Shown here in pieces: positions 49,489 through 58,253 of a stretch of 64,000 nucleotides of DNA (position 1 is its first letter; each line of letters starts with the position of its first letter). This DNA comes from Pseudomonas sp. ISL-84 (GTDB lineage: Bacteria > Bacillota > Bacilli > Bacillales > Cytobacillaceae), in contig JAGGRA010000011.1 in assembly GCA_018613035.1 (NCBI GenBank), positions 25,532 through 89,531 of the forward strand, given 5' to 3'. Under the pieces are notes generated by a model, which did not search any database, was not told the origin of the DNA, and worked only from the letters and a program-made list of their open reading frames with translations. The position numbers and the translations under genes are program-made.

Positions 49489-52029
49489 TTACTTCGTCAC
49501 TGTCAATCCAGCCTTTTGCGCATTTCCTGCTTCGTCCTGGATATCAGCATTGGCATCATCCACTTTATTCGTTACCAGTTTGTTAACTAGTGCGGAATCA
49601 GCAACTGTTAAAACTAGCTTGCCATCGTCCGTCACATCATAACCAGTAAACTCAACTTTTGCTCCGCTACTATTAAGCAATGAAATTTCGTCCGCAATGG
49701 ATGCCGTTACACCATCCACTAGTCCCTCTACCTCAATCGGTTCAGAATAAGTGACAGTCAATTTATTTAGTTCTGTTGCCACAAATGATGTCACTTCCGG
49801 AGCCGTGTTATCAGTGATGGCAATCGTTTTTGTGAACGGCTGGCTTTCTTTGTTATCTAATGTCTGCACACCATCAACCGTGAAAATGGCCTTATCGTCA
49901 CTTTCCTTCACAAATCCATCTGGAAGTGTGATCTGTACCTTTGTCTGATCAACTGTTGTGTTGTTTCTGACAAAAGCAATGTTGGTTCCGGATGGCAGTG
50001 TAACGCCATTCACTTCATAGGCATCCGGGTTTAAAGCGGAGCCTGTACCAGTTGCTTTAACCTTTGCACCATAGTCAACAGTGATGACATTATCATTTGC
50101 GGATGCTCCCACTATTTCAAAAGTAGTTGCAGGAGGCTGTCCATCTTCTGTTACTTCCACGGAGAAATTATATTGCTCACTCTTATTTGGCGTGAGGGCA
50201 TCATCAACAACAAAGCCTTCACCTAATACAAAGCTGTACTTATCTGCCTCTAGATTTTGATCCAGTGCAAAGACAACCGTTTTAGAGCCATTGGCCATTG
50301 ATAGGCTATCAACAACTTGTGAGACAGTAAAAATTTCTCCTTTTGAGTTCACAACTGATATTTTGGTTCGGTCCGGAGAATTCACCTCTTCATTATAAGT
50401 AACCGCAAAGGACGTTACTTTTCCATCTGTTTTCGAAGTTGCTACTTTAATTGGTGCCGGAGCTGTAACATCTTTCGAAACCGTTACTGTTTTTGTGATA
50501 TTTGATGTATTCTCGTTGCCCATTTCGTCAACCAGAGCACCTTTGGCAAAGGTTAAAGTGACAGTGTCAGAGTTTCCGGATTTATATAAATAATCGCTAT
50601 TTAATGTAATGAAATACTCTTTATGATTCGCTGGATTTACTTCAACATCTTCTACAACATTAGCTGTGTAGGTCCCAACCTTACCAGTTACTTTTAATGT
50701 GTCACCATTAAGCTCTTCATCAACCGTTACTTTCACTTGATCTTCGCCGGCAGCAGCCACATTTGCAACAGAAGGAGCCACATTGTCAACGGTAACAGCT
50801 AATGAAGCTGCTTGAACATCCTTCACATTGCCGACAGCATCCTTAGCGTTTACAACGGTTACGTTGTGGGATTGTGATGCATCCAGATTCACATCCACAG
50901 TGGCTTTATTTCCATCAATTTTTGCTGTGTAATTGGCATTGCCGATCTTAACAGTTTCAATCGATGTAACTTCTTCATCAAATGTTAACGTGATTTTCTG
51001 AATGCCTCCGCTTGTATCTTTTATCATTGCTTTTGCAGATGTTAAAACCGGAGCAGCTTTGTCGTTTACATTTACAGGGGCATTAATCGGCTTCACGTAC
51101 TCGCCATCTACATCCTTCACCCCTTCATATGGAACCTTTACCAAATAGTCGCCGCTAAAAATCTCAGTCGTTTTGAAGGTTAATGTTTTTCCATCTTCAC
51201 TCAGTGCCTGGGTAACATCGCCGGTTCTAACTGCTTCTTTTCCAGGAACGAGTGTAATCACATCACTGCCATCAGCAGTTTTCAGGGTATCTGCGTCAAT
51301 TGGTTCTGAGAATTTCACTTCAATTGTCTTCGCATTCACTCCCCTTACACTTGCTACTTCAGTGGCACCTTCATTCGGCTTCTCAAGTGTTGACCCTACT
51401 GCCCAATCTGTTTCCGTCAGCAATTTAGCAAAGTCTGCACGTTTGATTTGTGCATCAGGAGAGAAGGTTGTGCTGGTAGTACCGGTGATTAAACCGTGAG
51501 AGTAAAGAATTTCTATATATTCTGCGTACCACTTGCTTTCTTTTACATCCGTGAAGTTTACTTTAGGGCCGTCAGGATTTAAGCTAAGATCATAAGCATC
51601 AACGACCATTTTAGCAAATTCACCTCGGGTCAAAGTCCCTTTAGGATCAAACATGCCCGCACCTTTTCCATCAATTAAACCTTCATCATATAGGGCATTA
51701 ATGTATTCCGCATACCAAACAGATTGATCCACATCTTTAAAATCAGCAGCCGGTGCACTGTCAGTATCCAGCTTTAGAATGTTGGCAACCATCTTGGAAG
51801 CTTCCGCACGGGTAATCTTTCCGCCTAAATCAAATGTTCCATCAGGACGGCCATCAATAATGTCTGCGTCTGCAAGCGCCATAACATAGTCATAGTAGAA
51901 GTTGTCTGGTGAAACATCCTTAAAATCTGAGGCTGCAAAACCGGCAGATGGAGCAACAGCAGCTGCCACCATGGCCGCTGTCATGCCGGATGCGATGAAC
52001 TTGCGATAATGTTTGGATTGATAAGTCAT
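49489..52029 (-). CDS. S-layer protein with three SLH domains and Ig-like repeats
   Basis: An 846-residue secreted surface protein. Signal peptide residues 1-33 end in GFAA. Three SLH domains follow at about 34-90, 94-150 and 157-210, with FKDVSPDNFYYDYVMALADADIIDG, FKDVDQSVWYAEYINALYDEGLIDG and FTDVKESKWYAEYIEILYSHGLITG. They anchor the protein to pyruvylated secondary wall polymer. The rest (220-846) is a series of Ig-like/SbsA-type beta domains (FSEPIDADTL, FDEEVTSIET, YSEPIEVEGL). Acidic, threonine- and valine-rich and cysteine-free, as usual for S-layer proteins. The ATG follows AAGGAGGAATTCTCATTT. Confidence 0.93.
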   Translation of the reverse strand: MTYQSKHYRKFIASGMTAAMVAAAVAPSAGFAASDFKDVSPDNFYYDYVMALADADIIDGRPDGTFDLGGKITRAEASKMVANILKLDTDSAPAADFKDVDQSVWYAEYINALYDEGLIDGKGAGMFDPKGTLTRGEFAKMVVDAYDLSLNPDGPKVNFTDVKESKWYAEYIEILYSHGLITGTTSTTFSPDAQIKRADFAKLLTETDWAVGSTLEKPNEGATEVASVRGVNAKTIEVKFSEPIDADTLKTADGSDVITLVPGKEAVRTGDVTQALSEDGKTLTFKTTEIFSGDYLVKVPYEGVKDVDGEYVKPINAPVNVNDKAAPVLTSAKAMIKDTSGGIQKITLTFDEEVTSIETVKIGNANYTAKIDGNKATVDVNLDASQSHNVTVVNAKDAVGNVKDVQAASLAVTVDNVAPSVANVAAAGEDQVKVTVDEELNGDTLKVTGKVGTYTANVVEDVEVNPANHKEYFITLNSDYLYKSGNSDTVTLTFAKGALVDEMGNENTSNITKTVTVSKDVTAPAPIKVATSKTDGKVTSFAVTYNEEVNSPDRTKISVVNSKGEIFTVSQVVDSLSMANGSKTVVFALDQNLEADKYSFVLGEGFVVDDALTPNKSEQYNFSVEVTEDGQPPATTFEIVGASANDNVITVDYGAKVKATGTGSALNPDAYEVNGVTLPSGTNIAFVRNNTTVDQTKVQITLPDGFVKESDDKAIFTVDGVQTLDNKESQPFTKTIAITDNTAPEVTSFVATELNKLTVTYSEPIEVEGLVDGVTASIADEISLLNSSGAKVEFTGYDVTDDGKLVLTVADSALVNKLVTNKVDDANADIQDEAGNAQKAGLTVTK

Positions 52030-52277
52030 AAATGAGAATTCCTCCTTGTAGTTAAACTAACCAATGAATCTAGCAAACCTACAGACTGCAAAAAAAACGT
52101 TTCCAAAAGAGGGCACACCAAAAAGAGGCAGAAACAGAGACAAACCAATGTTTCAAGTTATGTAAATAAATAACATTGGTTCTACTTCAATAATCTACCA
52201 CCTTAAATTAGGTTTAAACACGATATCCATGGATTTTTTACTTTTTTAGGGAAATATGGATATAGCCCTATAAATAG

Positions 52278-52310
52278 TAAAAAAGAGCCATTACTGTTAT
52301 GTAATGGCTC
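52278..52310 (-). terminator. rho-independent terminator of the two-gene membrane operon
   Basis: GAGCCATTAC pairs perfectly with GTAATGGCTC and is followed on the minus strand by TTTTTTTAC. Confidence 0.9.
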
Positions 52311-52315
52311 ACTTA

Positions 52316-53035
52316 TTAATTTGCTAACTTAATATTTATATTATTTTCCGCCCAATCATTCAACTTTAGATTCTGGTATGTGTTACGGCCCTTCATACGA
52401 TTAAACTCCTGGATCATTTCACTCTTAAATGACTGAAACGCCTCTTCTGTATGAGTTTTGTCCCCTCTTGTTTTGAAAAAGAGCGTACCTTCCGCGAATA
52501 GTCCATCATAATCTTCATAGTCCGCTATTGTAATGCCGCTCTCAAACCCAAGAACATATGTATCATTCTTCATTCCCATATCAAAAGCTTTTTCCCTGAA
52601 CTCTTCCTCAAACTGCTTTCGCAATTCATATTTTTTCTCTTCGATCGATTGTTCATATTTATGATTTGAATACATTTCATGGATATATAGAACAGCCATA
52701 AAGCCAATCATCAAAGTAAATATGGCAATAAGGCCATACTTTATAGCCTTTGCACCTCTTTGAACAGTGCCACGTTTTTTATCCACTGCCCGCTGAATTA
52801 CAAAGCCAAGGAGCACGCCGACAACCACTCCCGGCGGAACCATCATGACTAAAAGCAGACCGCTGGCTGCATCTTCAGTCAAAGTGGTGAGAAATAAGGC
52901 TACCGGCAGCAAAATTCCAGCTAAAAAGCCGCCAAGGATATAAAATTTCCGATAATAAATCAGCAAGCCTAAAATCAAAAGAATGCTGATCGGATTTAGC
53001 ACCACCACAGCAAAAGCTGATAACAATAAAGACAT
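52316..53035 (-). CDS. hypothetical membrane protein, 239 aa
   Basis: Four predicted helices lie in the N-terminal 125 residues (ISILLILGLLIYY, LAGILLPVALFLTTL, LLVMMVPPGVVVGVLLGFVI, YGLIAIFTLMIGFMAVLYI). A charged, probably external or cytoplasmic, helical domain with a KYEQSIEEKKYELRKQFEEEF coiled-coil-like stretch follows. It begins 2 bp after the stop of the upstream gene, so the two are one operon. I do not recognise the family. Confidence 0.72.
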   Translation of the reverse strand: MSLLLSAFAVVVLNPISILLILGLLIYYRKFYILGGFLAGILLPVALFLTTLTEDAASGLLLVMMVPPGVVVGVLLGFVIQRAVDKKRGTVQRGAKAIKYGLIAIFTLMIGFMAVLYIHEMYSNHKYEQSIEEKKYELRKQFEEEFREKAFDMGMKNDTYVLGFESGITIADYEDYDGLFAEGTLFFKTRGDKTHTEEAFQSFKSEMIQEFNRMKGRNTYQNLKLNDWAENNINIKLAN

Positions 53036-53037
53036 AA

Positions 53038-54096
53038 TTAAGCACCTTGCTCTTTAAATTTGGCTTCAAGCAGACTTTTCATAGAATCATATTTATTCCA
53101 ATCATCGCGCTCGATGGTGATTCTCTTAAAATCTATCGTATCGTTATTCTTTTTCGGCTGTTCTACATCTTCAACACCCGCCAGGACGATTTCAAATTCC
53201 GAGTCCTTCGGCAAGAGTTCAGTAAGAATCTTCCTTGCACGCTCCAAATCCTCTGCAAGAAGTGGACTACCCGGCTGAAACTCTTTCTGCGGATAGGCAA
53301 CATGCGCCTCATAAGGCGAACAATAGCCTGTGATCGGATAGATATTTCTGCATAGTAGCCAATCATCTTCATAAACAGCCCCAAACCTGAAACGTTCATT
53401 TTCAGCTTTCGCTAGTGCCTCATCGTATGCTTCACTAATATAGGCATTTTTCAAATCCCAATTGTCAACTCTCAGCAATTCCTTTACTTCTTCTTCAGAT
53501 GTTGGTTCATTTAGGTCTTTCATTGCGAAATAAATATCACCTGGATCATCTTCCGGTTTTGTATAATAAACCCGCAGACCCTTTACATTGATTTCACTTT
53601 GATCAATAAGCTGGACCAGCTGAAAGAAGTCGTTAAATTCCTCTTCCTCAAAGGAGTGGGAATCCAGCTTGCCTTCACGGGAAAATTTTAGATTGTACTC
53701 CCCTGCCACTTCCCTGATATATTCCAAGTAATTTCCGAAAGGCGGTTCCCCAAAGCCAAGCGCTTGGATTTCCGGCAGCAGCGGTTCAAGCTTTTTATAC
53801 TGTTCATAAGCATCCAGCCCTCTATGGTATGTATCTCCAGTTATTTCTCCACCTGACTCAAACACATTAAATTTAATATTTTTATTTCCTTTTACTGCGA
53901 CCGTATGCGTCAGGTCTCCCATATTGCCTGTATTCCATTCTTCTTCGTCAACCAGCACGACTTCAATTTCATATTTCTCCTTAAAATAGCGGTCAAGCTT
54001 GTTTTCAATGCTGTTATTAGTAAAATAAACAACTGCTGCTCCAGCACAAATTGCAGCAAATAGGATAATGGATAGGCCAAGCTTTCTGTTAAACAT
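53038..54096 (-). CDS. hypothetical membrane-anchored protein, 352 aa
   Basis: One N-terminal transmembrane segment (LGLSIILFAAICAGAAVVYF) anchors a roughly 325-residue soluble domain, probably extracellular, that is acidic and rich in Tyr and Glu. Repeated helix-strand units (KLEPLLPEIQALGFGEPPFG, LLAEDLERARKILTELL) are visible but no known motif. It is the first gene of a two-gene operon with a polytopic membrane partner. Function unknown. Confidence 0.72.
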   Translation of the reverse strand: MFNRKLGLSIILFAAICAGAAVVYFTNNSIENKLDRYFKEKYEIEVVLVDEEEWNTGNMGDLTHTVAVKGNKNIKFNVFESGGEITGDTYHRGLDAYEQYKKLEPLLPEIQALGFGEPPFGNYLEYIREVAGEYNLKFSREGKLDSHSFEEEEFNDFFQLVQLIDQSEINVKGLRVYYTKPEDDPGDIYFAMKDLNEPTSEEEVKELLRVDNWDLKNAYISEAYDEALAKAENERFRFGAVYEDDWLLCRNIYPITGYCSPYEAHVAYPQKEFQPGSPLLAEDLERARKILTELLPKDSEFEIVLAGVEDVEQPKKNNDTIDFKRITIERDDWNKYDSMKSLLEAKFKEQGA

Positions 54097-54186
54097 ATAT
54101 GCATTCTCTCCCTTTTAAAGGCTATAAATCCATTATATAGTAAAATTACACTTTATTTTAATGAAATTTTTTCCATGAAAAACACA

Positions 54187-54218
54187 AAAAAACTAGCATT
54201 GCAATAGCAAGCTAGTTT
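54187..54218 (-). terminator. rho-independent terminator of the zinc-ribbon/nuclease-like gene
   Basis: AAACTAGC pairs with GCTAGTTT around a partly paired loop and is followed by TTTTTG on the minus strand. It lies just past the gene's stop and shares the ACTAGC stem. Confidence 0.82.
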
Positions 54219-54223
54219 ATCGT

Positions 54224-55528
54224 TTAATATTTCTTCAATTCTTCAATCGTTCTCTCCATATCTAATAGCCCTTCCGGAGTAGTTTGCAGATAGTCATCCC
54301 GATGGGCAATGGTCATGACTTTGCCGGTGCCCAATCTTGCTGGTTTTGTCAGCGAGAGATTGCGTTTTTCAGATTCAGCCAGGATCTCTTTCATTGCCTG
54401 CATTCGGACATCCCGTTTGTTCTCCCCCTCTTCAGGACTTATTTTTACACAAAGGCGGCGCTCCTGAAGCTGCAGAAAATAAGTTTTCTTAAATGCAGAT
54501 GCCCACCAGAAAGCCCAGAATCCCCCGGATGGATTCGGAACATACCCCCAATTTCCATCTATTTCTTTTTGCAATTCCTGATAAAATCCTTGCCAGGCAT
54601 AGTGATTCCACTCGCTTACAGGGTTGACTCTAAATGAAGAGATTCCCTCTTCGATCTCCTCCAAATAATGAAGATAATCCAGGAAGATGGGGTTCTGTAC
54701 ACCTTTCTTTCTTCCTCTCTGTAAAACTTCAAGCATCCTATTTCGCTTGAACGGAAGATAGCCTGGGCTTTCAAGCGAACGGTAATGACTTTGGTCAGCG
54801 ATTTTGTAATAAATCGGCAATTGAACCAGGTCAGGATAAGCGTCTTTCACAGCAGCACGATAGCGGGCAAGCTGATTGGAATGATCTTTCGTAAAGGTCT
54901 TATCTTCAATTAATATGGCATATGTATCGTTGATAATCACTAAAATATCCAGTGCCTTAAATTGGCGCTTAATGCTGATTGACTCAATGACAGGCACGGG
55001 AAGATGATGCAGGTTGAAAATCATTCCGATAAAATCAACGGCCGCTTCATGCAATGGCCCGTCCAGCGAACGGTAGGGCTCCTCGCTCCATGCCATCAGC
55101 CAGCACAAAAATGCATCCTGTGACAGCTCACTAGTGGCAAACTGAAAAAGGTTCGGCATTTGCAAATGAGCTGCCCTGCTGTCCCTTGCTTTTGCAAGTA
55201 ATTCCTCTACATCATGATTTCCTGTATACTCCTCCCAATAGCCTCTTCCCAGGATCGATTGATAGTGCATCGGCGGCCATAATACCCTATTACGGAGCTC
55301 TAATATTCGCCCCTGCTCGTTGGGATATAACACTAGCAGCCGGTCATCCCCTTGCTGTGCAATGACTTCTGGAGCATCTTTAATCTCTTTCAAATATCCG
55401 CAATTATTCCTGCAAACATAGGCTGGATAAGCATTTACCACGAACTCGCCGTTAGGCTTCTCTTTTACATCCTCCCAAGCATCTTCGATTAATTCAGCTT
55501 CGCAGCGCGGGCACATGAGTGTATTCAT
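54224..55528 (-). CDS. zinc-ribbon and PD-(D/E)XK nuclease-like protein
   Basis: A 434-residue cytoplasmic protein. A possible zinc ribbon is formed by C6, C9, C39 and C43 (CPRC and CRNNC). A PD-(D/E)XK nuclease core follows: E134 in TSELSQDAFLCWLM, D194 in LDILVIIND, and E208/K210 in IEDKT, with the usual spacing between the acidic residue and the E-x-K. A long C-terminal region (about 215-434) contains an aromatic-rich GGFWAFWWASAFKK. It is monocistronic. Nuclease activity is predicted from the motif only. A role in defence or DNA repair is possible but unsupported by neighbours. Confidence 0.72.
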   Translation of the reverse strand: MNTLMCPRCEAELIEDAWEDVKEKPNGEFVVNAYPAYVCRNNCGYLKEIKDAPEVIAQQGDDRLLVLYPNEQGRILELRNRVLWPPMHYQSILGRGYWEEYTGNHDVEELLAKARDSRAAHLQMPNLFQFATSELSQDAFLCWLMAWSEEPYRSLDGPLHEAAVDFIGMIFNLHHLPVPVIESISIKRQFKALDILVIINDTYAILIEDKTFTKDHSNQLARYRAAVKDAYPDLVQLPIYYKIADQSHYRSLESPGYLPFKRNRMLEVLQRGRKKGVQNPIFLDYLHYLEEIEEGISSFRVNPVSEWNHYAWQGFYQELQKEIDGNWGYVPNPSGGFWAFWWASAFKKTYFLQLQERRLCVKISPEEGENKRDVRMQAMKEILAESEKRNLSLTKPARLGTGKVMTIAHRDDYLQTTPEGLLDMERTIEELKKY

Positions 55529-55728
55529 TTATATCTCCTCCCTGCGTATATAAACGGTTGAATCTAGTAAAATAATCCTCTTCATAGGATTATTTTACCA
55601 TTTATCATCATTTGCCAGGAACATAAATTAACTTTAGATTTCACCATTCTGCCACAATTCCCCTCACCCCTCCCTGACCTTCTCCCCCTTTCATTTCTAT
55701 TTATAAAGAGAAAGGGCGGTGCAATAAT

Positions 55729-56541
55729 ATGAATTTAAAATCAGGCAGTGTTGACCAGTTTGAACAGTTTTCCCAGTTTAAGAACCTTCAAGAGTTTAAT
55801 GCCCATTTGGAGATGTGGCTTGCGGTGAATAAGGATAAGTTCTCAAAGGGTGAGCTTGTTGGCTTAAAAAGGCTGGCCCGTTTTGCCGCGAAAGTACCTG
55901 GAGTATCTAACGCGAAAATAGGCACAGTATTAAAAGCCATTCATGAAGAATACAACGGAAACGGGATTTCCCGTTCCACTTTTAAAAGAATGATCGCAAA
56001 AGCTTCCAAATTAGGCATTTTTACAGCCCATGAAACAGAAAGAAAGAATGGCTCCCAGTCCAGCAATCTATATGTGTTCAATCGTTTTCCAAAGAGTGAA
56101 CCACCTAAGGATGAAAAAATGGACCACCCTAATAAAACAATCAATCTTTCTAAAACTACTAAAAATCAAAAGAATAATAAACGTAACGAAACCGGACTTG
56201 ACCACACTTTTACAAGTGATCGAGTTCCAAATGCCTTCGTGGATGTGGTGAAGTACTTCTTTCCGGAAGCTAAGAGCATTGAGGAGTTTTGGAGAATGAC
56301 CACTATTGCGGCCTATCGAAACAATCGCGAGCAGGATAAAGTCCAGGTTCTGGAAACAGCTATTCATTCTTTTAAGCAGCTGATCCGGAAAATGAAATCC
56401 AGTTTTGTGTCAAAGCCTATTGCTTATTTCTATGGCATTTTGAATAAGAAGCTGGAGGAGGTTTACTTTGAGGAACTTTTGGAGATGGGATTTTCAATTG
56501 ATAAAAACCAATGGTATATGGACTTCTTTTATAAAAAATAA
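55729..56541 (+). CDS. winged-helix DNA-binding protein, possibly replication or plasmid-type
   Basis: A 270-residue basic protein. Residues about 60-110 form a winged helix (AKIGTVLKAIHEEYNGNGISRSTFKRMIAKASKLGIFTAHE) as in replication initiator or DnaD-like proteins. A low-complexity Asn/Lys/Thr linker follows, then a helical C-terminal half (SIEEFWRMTTIAAYRNNREQDK). Ribosome site AAAGGGCGGTGCAATAAT. Similar proteins occur as chromosomal relatives of plasmid or phage replication genes. I cannot assign a specific role. The 200 bp upstream shows no gene. Confidence 0.7.
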   Translation: MNLKSGSVDQFEQFSQFKNLQEFNAHLEMWLAVNKDKFSKGELVGLKRLARFAAKVPGVSNAKIGTVLKAIHEEYNGNGISRSTFKRMIAKASKLGIFTAHETERKNGSQSSNLYVFNRFPKSEPPKDEKMDHPNKTINLSKTTKNQKNNKRNETGLDHTFTSDRVPNAFVDVVKYFFPEAKSIEEFWRMTTIAAYRNNREQDKVQVLETAIHSFKQLIRKMKSSFVSKPIAYFYGILNKKLEEVYFEELLEMGFSIDKNQWYMDFFYKK

Positions 56542-56690
56542 GCTCTGTTAAACGTGGGTGTTGATTTCCGCTCCTGGATGCTCAGCGAACGCGGGGTGGG
56601 CGGTGAGCCTCCTCGGCGCGCAGCGCCTGTGGGATCTCACCTGTCCCACTCCTCCAGCAGGAGTCTCGCACCTTCCGCTCCAATCAACAG
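56541..56690. repeat. GC-rich imperfect palindromic repeat, copy 7
   Basis: AGCTCTGTTAAA is the outer flank, followed by GTTGATTTCCGCTCCTGG and ending CCGCTCCAATCAACAG. Inner GC blocks are conserved (GCGAACGCGGGGTGGG, GCCTGTGGGATCTCACC). It begins at the stop codon of the winged-helix gene. Confidence 0.85.
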
Positions 56691-56774
56691 CGCTAATTCA
56701 ACATTTAGCATTTTCACAGCTAATAAAATTAAAAAAGTGAATTTTTCCCGAAAATCGGCGAGTTAGACCCTTCT

Positions 56775-56826
56775 TTCGGGGAGTTTGGCACCTAAACTCG
56801 GGAGTTTAGGGGGTAAACTTCCCGAA
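56775..56826 (+). promoter_or_regulatory. structured leader upstream of the sigma-factor gene
   Basis: Outer arms TTCGGGGAGTTT and AAACTTCCCGAA enclose a perfect 18-bp palindrome CTAAACTCGGGAGTTTAG. It may be a leader RNA or a protein-binding site, 100 bp before the start codon. Confidence 0.4.
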
Positions 56827-56924
56827 ACTCGACTTTTTTTCGATTCGCAAAAAAATAGGTTTCCCGCTATCTTAAAGCTACCCGGGAATACAATGAGAGC
56901 GCGCTGTCCTGAAGGGATAGTCAA

Positions 56925-57419
56925 ATGGAGAGCTTTGAGCAGGTGGCAGCACAATATGAACCGATGATTCACCAGATTATCAAAACGCTGAATATCTATA
57001 AAAATCAGGATGAATTTTTTCAGCTGGGGTTAATCAGACTTTGGGAGATTTGGAAGAAGCATGACCCTGCAAAGGGTAAATTCCTATCCTATGCTTATAC
57101 GAATATAAGAATGAAAATGCTGGACGAGCTGAAGAGAAGCAAGGTACTAGAGGGCCGCAGCGTTGTTCCGGATGAAGAGTTTTGGACGCTAATGGAGTGC
57201 CCTCTTACCGATCAGCCCCTGAAAGAGAAGATGATTCTTTCCTATTGCGAGGGACTGACAACTAACCAAACGATATGGGTTACCTCTACCTTCTTATATA
57301 ATTTATCAACGAATGAAATTGCTGAGCAGCACCAGGTCACAGTCTCTGCCGTCAAAGCTTGGAAAAAAGGCGCTTTAACCAGACTGCGAACCATCCTCCA
57401 ACCAGAACAGCTACATTAA
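56925..57419 (+). CDS. small sigma-70-family RNA polymerase sigma factor
   Basis: A 164-residue sigma factor. Region 2 (FFQLGLIRLWEIWKKHDPAKGKFLSYAYTNIRMKMLDELKR) and a region-4-like HTH (LSTNEIAEQHQVTVSAVKAWKKGALTRLR) are both visible. It has no region 1 or 3 and no anti-sigma partner next to it. Start ATG with AAGGGATAG 4 nt away, a weak site, so synthesis may be low or regulated by the structured leader. It is followed by DUF1659, DUF2922 and YvrJ genes, an arrangement that recalls the yvr (SigO) region of Bacillus subtilis; equivalence is not established. Confidence 0.82.
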   Translation: MESFEQVAAQYEPMIHQIIKTLNIYKNQDEFFQLGLIRLWEIWKKHDPAKGKFLSYAYTNIRMKMLDELKRSKVLEGRSVVPDEEFWTLMECPLTDQPLKEKMILSYCEGLTTNQTIWVTSTFLYNLSTNEIAEQHQVTVSAVKAWKKGALTRLRTILQPEQLH

Positions 57420-57495
57420 TTAAAAATTATTTTTACCCGCCATGACTTTTTCCGCTGCTCATTTCTATTATAAGAGTGAAAGGAGGTGAGACAGC

Positions 57496-57714
57496 ATGGC
57501 ACAAGCAAATGTCATTGATACAAAGCTTCGCCTGGTTTTTGAAACAGGTTTGGACGAAAAGGGCAAACCGATTCACAAATCAAAAACCTACAGCAGCGTA
57601 AAGCAATCCGCAACAGCAGACCAGCTTTTCTCAGTTGGACAAGCCCTTGAAACGCTATCCAACTATCCGTTAGCTGCGATTAACCGCAACGACAGCTTCG
57701 ATATCGTAGGCTAA
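57496..57714 (+). CDS. DUF1659 family protein
   Basis: A 72-residue protein typical of DUF1659, with ETGLDEKGKPIHKSKTYSSVKQSATADQLFSVGQALETLSNYPL. Strong ribosome site GAAAGGAGGTGAGACAGC. It lies 31 bp upstream of a DUF2922 gene; the two families nearly always travel together in Bacillaceae. Function unknown. Confidence 0.88.
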   Translation: MAQANVIDTKLRLVFETGLDEKGKPIHKSKTYSSVKQSATADQLFSVGQALETLSNYPLAAINRNDSFDIVG

Positions 57715-57745
57715 TCTTCTATCAAAACACTAAACTAGCAAGGAG

Positions 57746-57973
57746 GTGAAGAACATGGCGAAAACATTAGAAATGACTTTCCTATCTGAAATGGGAAAGC
57801 CATCTAAACTAACGATCGATAATCCAAAGGAACCGATTGATCCAGCAGCTGTTAAAGCAGCGATGGACCAAATCATCCTTGCCAATGCCTTTGACGGCAA
57901 TGGCGGTGACTTCGTTCAGGCGCAAGGTGCCAGATTGCTAGAGCGCAACGTAACCGAATATGAATTAGTGTAA
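57746..57973 (+). CDS. DUF2922 family protein
   Basis: A 75-residue DUF2922 protein, recognisable from LEMTFLSEMGKPSKLTIDNPKEPIDPAAVKAAMDQIILANAF. The start ATG follows GCAAGGAGGTGAAGAAC. It is co-transcribed with the DUF1659 gene and followed by a strong terminator. A possible partner of the DUF1659 protein; role unknown. Confidence 0.88.
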   Translation: MKNMAKTLEMTFLSEMGKPSKLTIDNPKEPIDPAAVKAAMDQIILANAFDGNGGDFVQAQGARLLERNVTEYELV

Positions 57974-57980
57974 TGTGAAG

Positions 57981-58013
57981 AGGCCGGTTTCTTTCTGAAC
58001 CCGGCCTTTTTTT
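57981..58013 (+). terminator. rho-independent terminator after DUF2922
   Basis: AGGCCGGTT pairs with AACCCGGCCT and is followed by TTTTTTT. Confidence 0.88.
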
Positions 58014-58063
58014 AGGGTACCTGGCCGCATGCAAAGAGCCTGGCACCCGGAAAGGAGCAAACT

Positions 58064-58201
58064 ATGGAACAGATGGTCACAATAATCAGCGAGCTTGGCT
58101 TCCCGATTGTTGTCACGCTATTTTTGCTGAACAGGATTGAAGCGAAGCTGGATGTTGTCGTGTCGTCGATCCAGGGGCTGCCGGATCGGTTGAAGGAATA
58201 G
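58064..58201 (+). CDS. YvrJ family small membrane protein
   Basis: A 45-residue protein matching the YvrJ family: MEQMVTIISELGFPIVVTLF, then LLNRIEAKLDVVVSSIQGLP. A hydrophobic N-terminal helix is followed by an amphipathic helix. Ribosome site GGAAAGGAGCAAACT. It lies after the DUF2922 terminator, so some readthrough or its own promoter is needed. YvrJ is found with DUF1659/DUF2922 and sigma factors in Bacillaceae. Confidence 0.82.
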   Translation: MEQMVTIISELGFPIVVTLFLLNRIEAKLDVVVSSIQGLPDRLKE

Positions 58202-58218
58202 CAAGATCTATGTTGAAA

Positions 58219-58253
58219 GGGAGAACATCACATCAACTTTTTTATGTTCTCCC
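58219..58253 (-). terminator. terminator overlapping the 3' end of the HTH gene
   Basis: GGGAGAACAT pairs with ATGTTCTCCC; the upstream arm lies inside the last codons of the HTH gene. TTTC follows on the minus strand. Confidence 0.75.
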
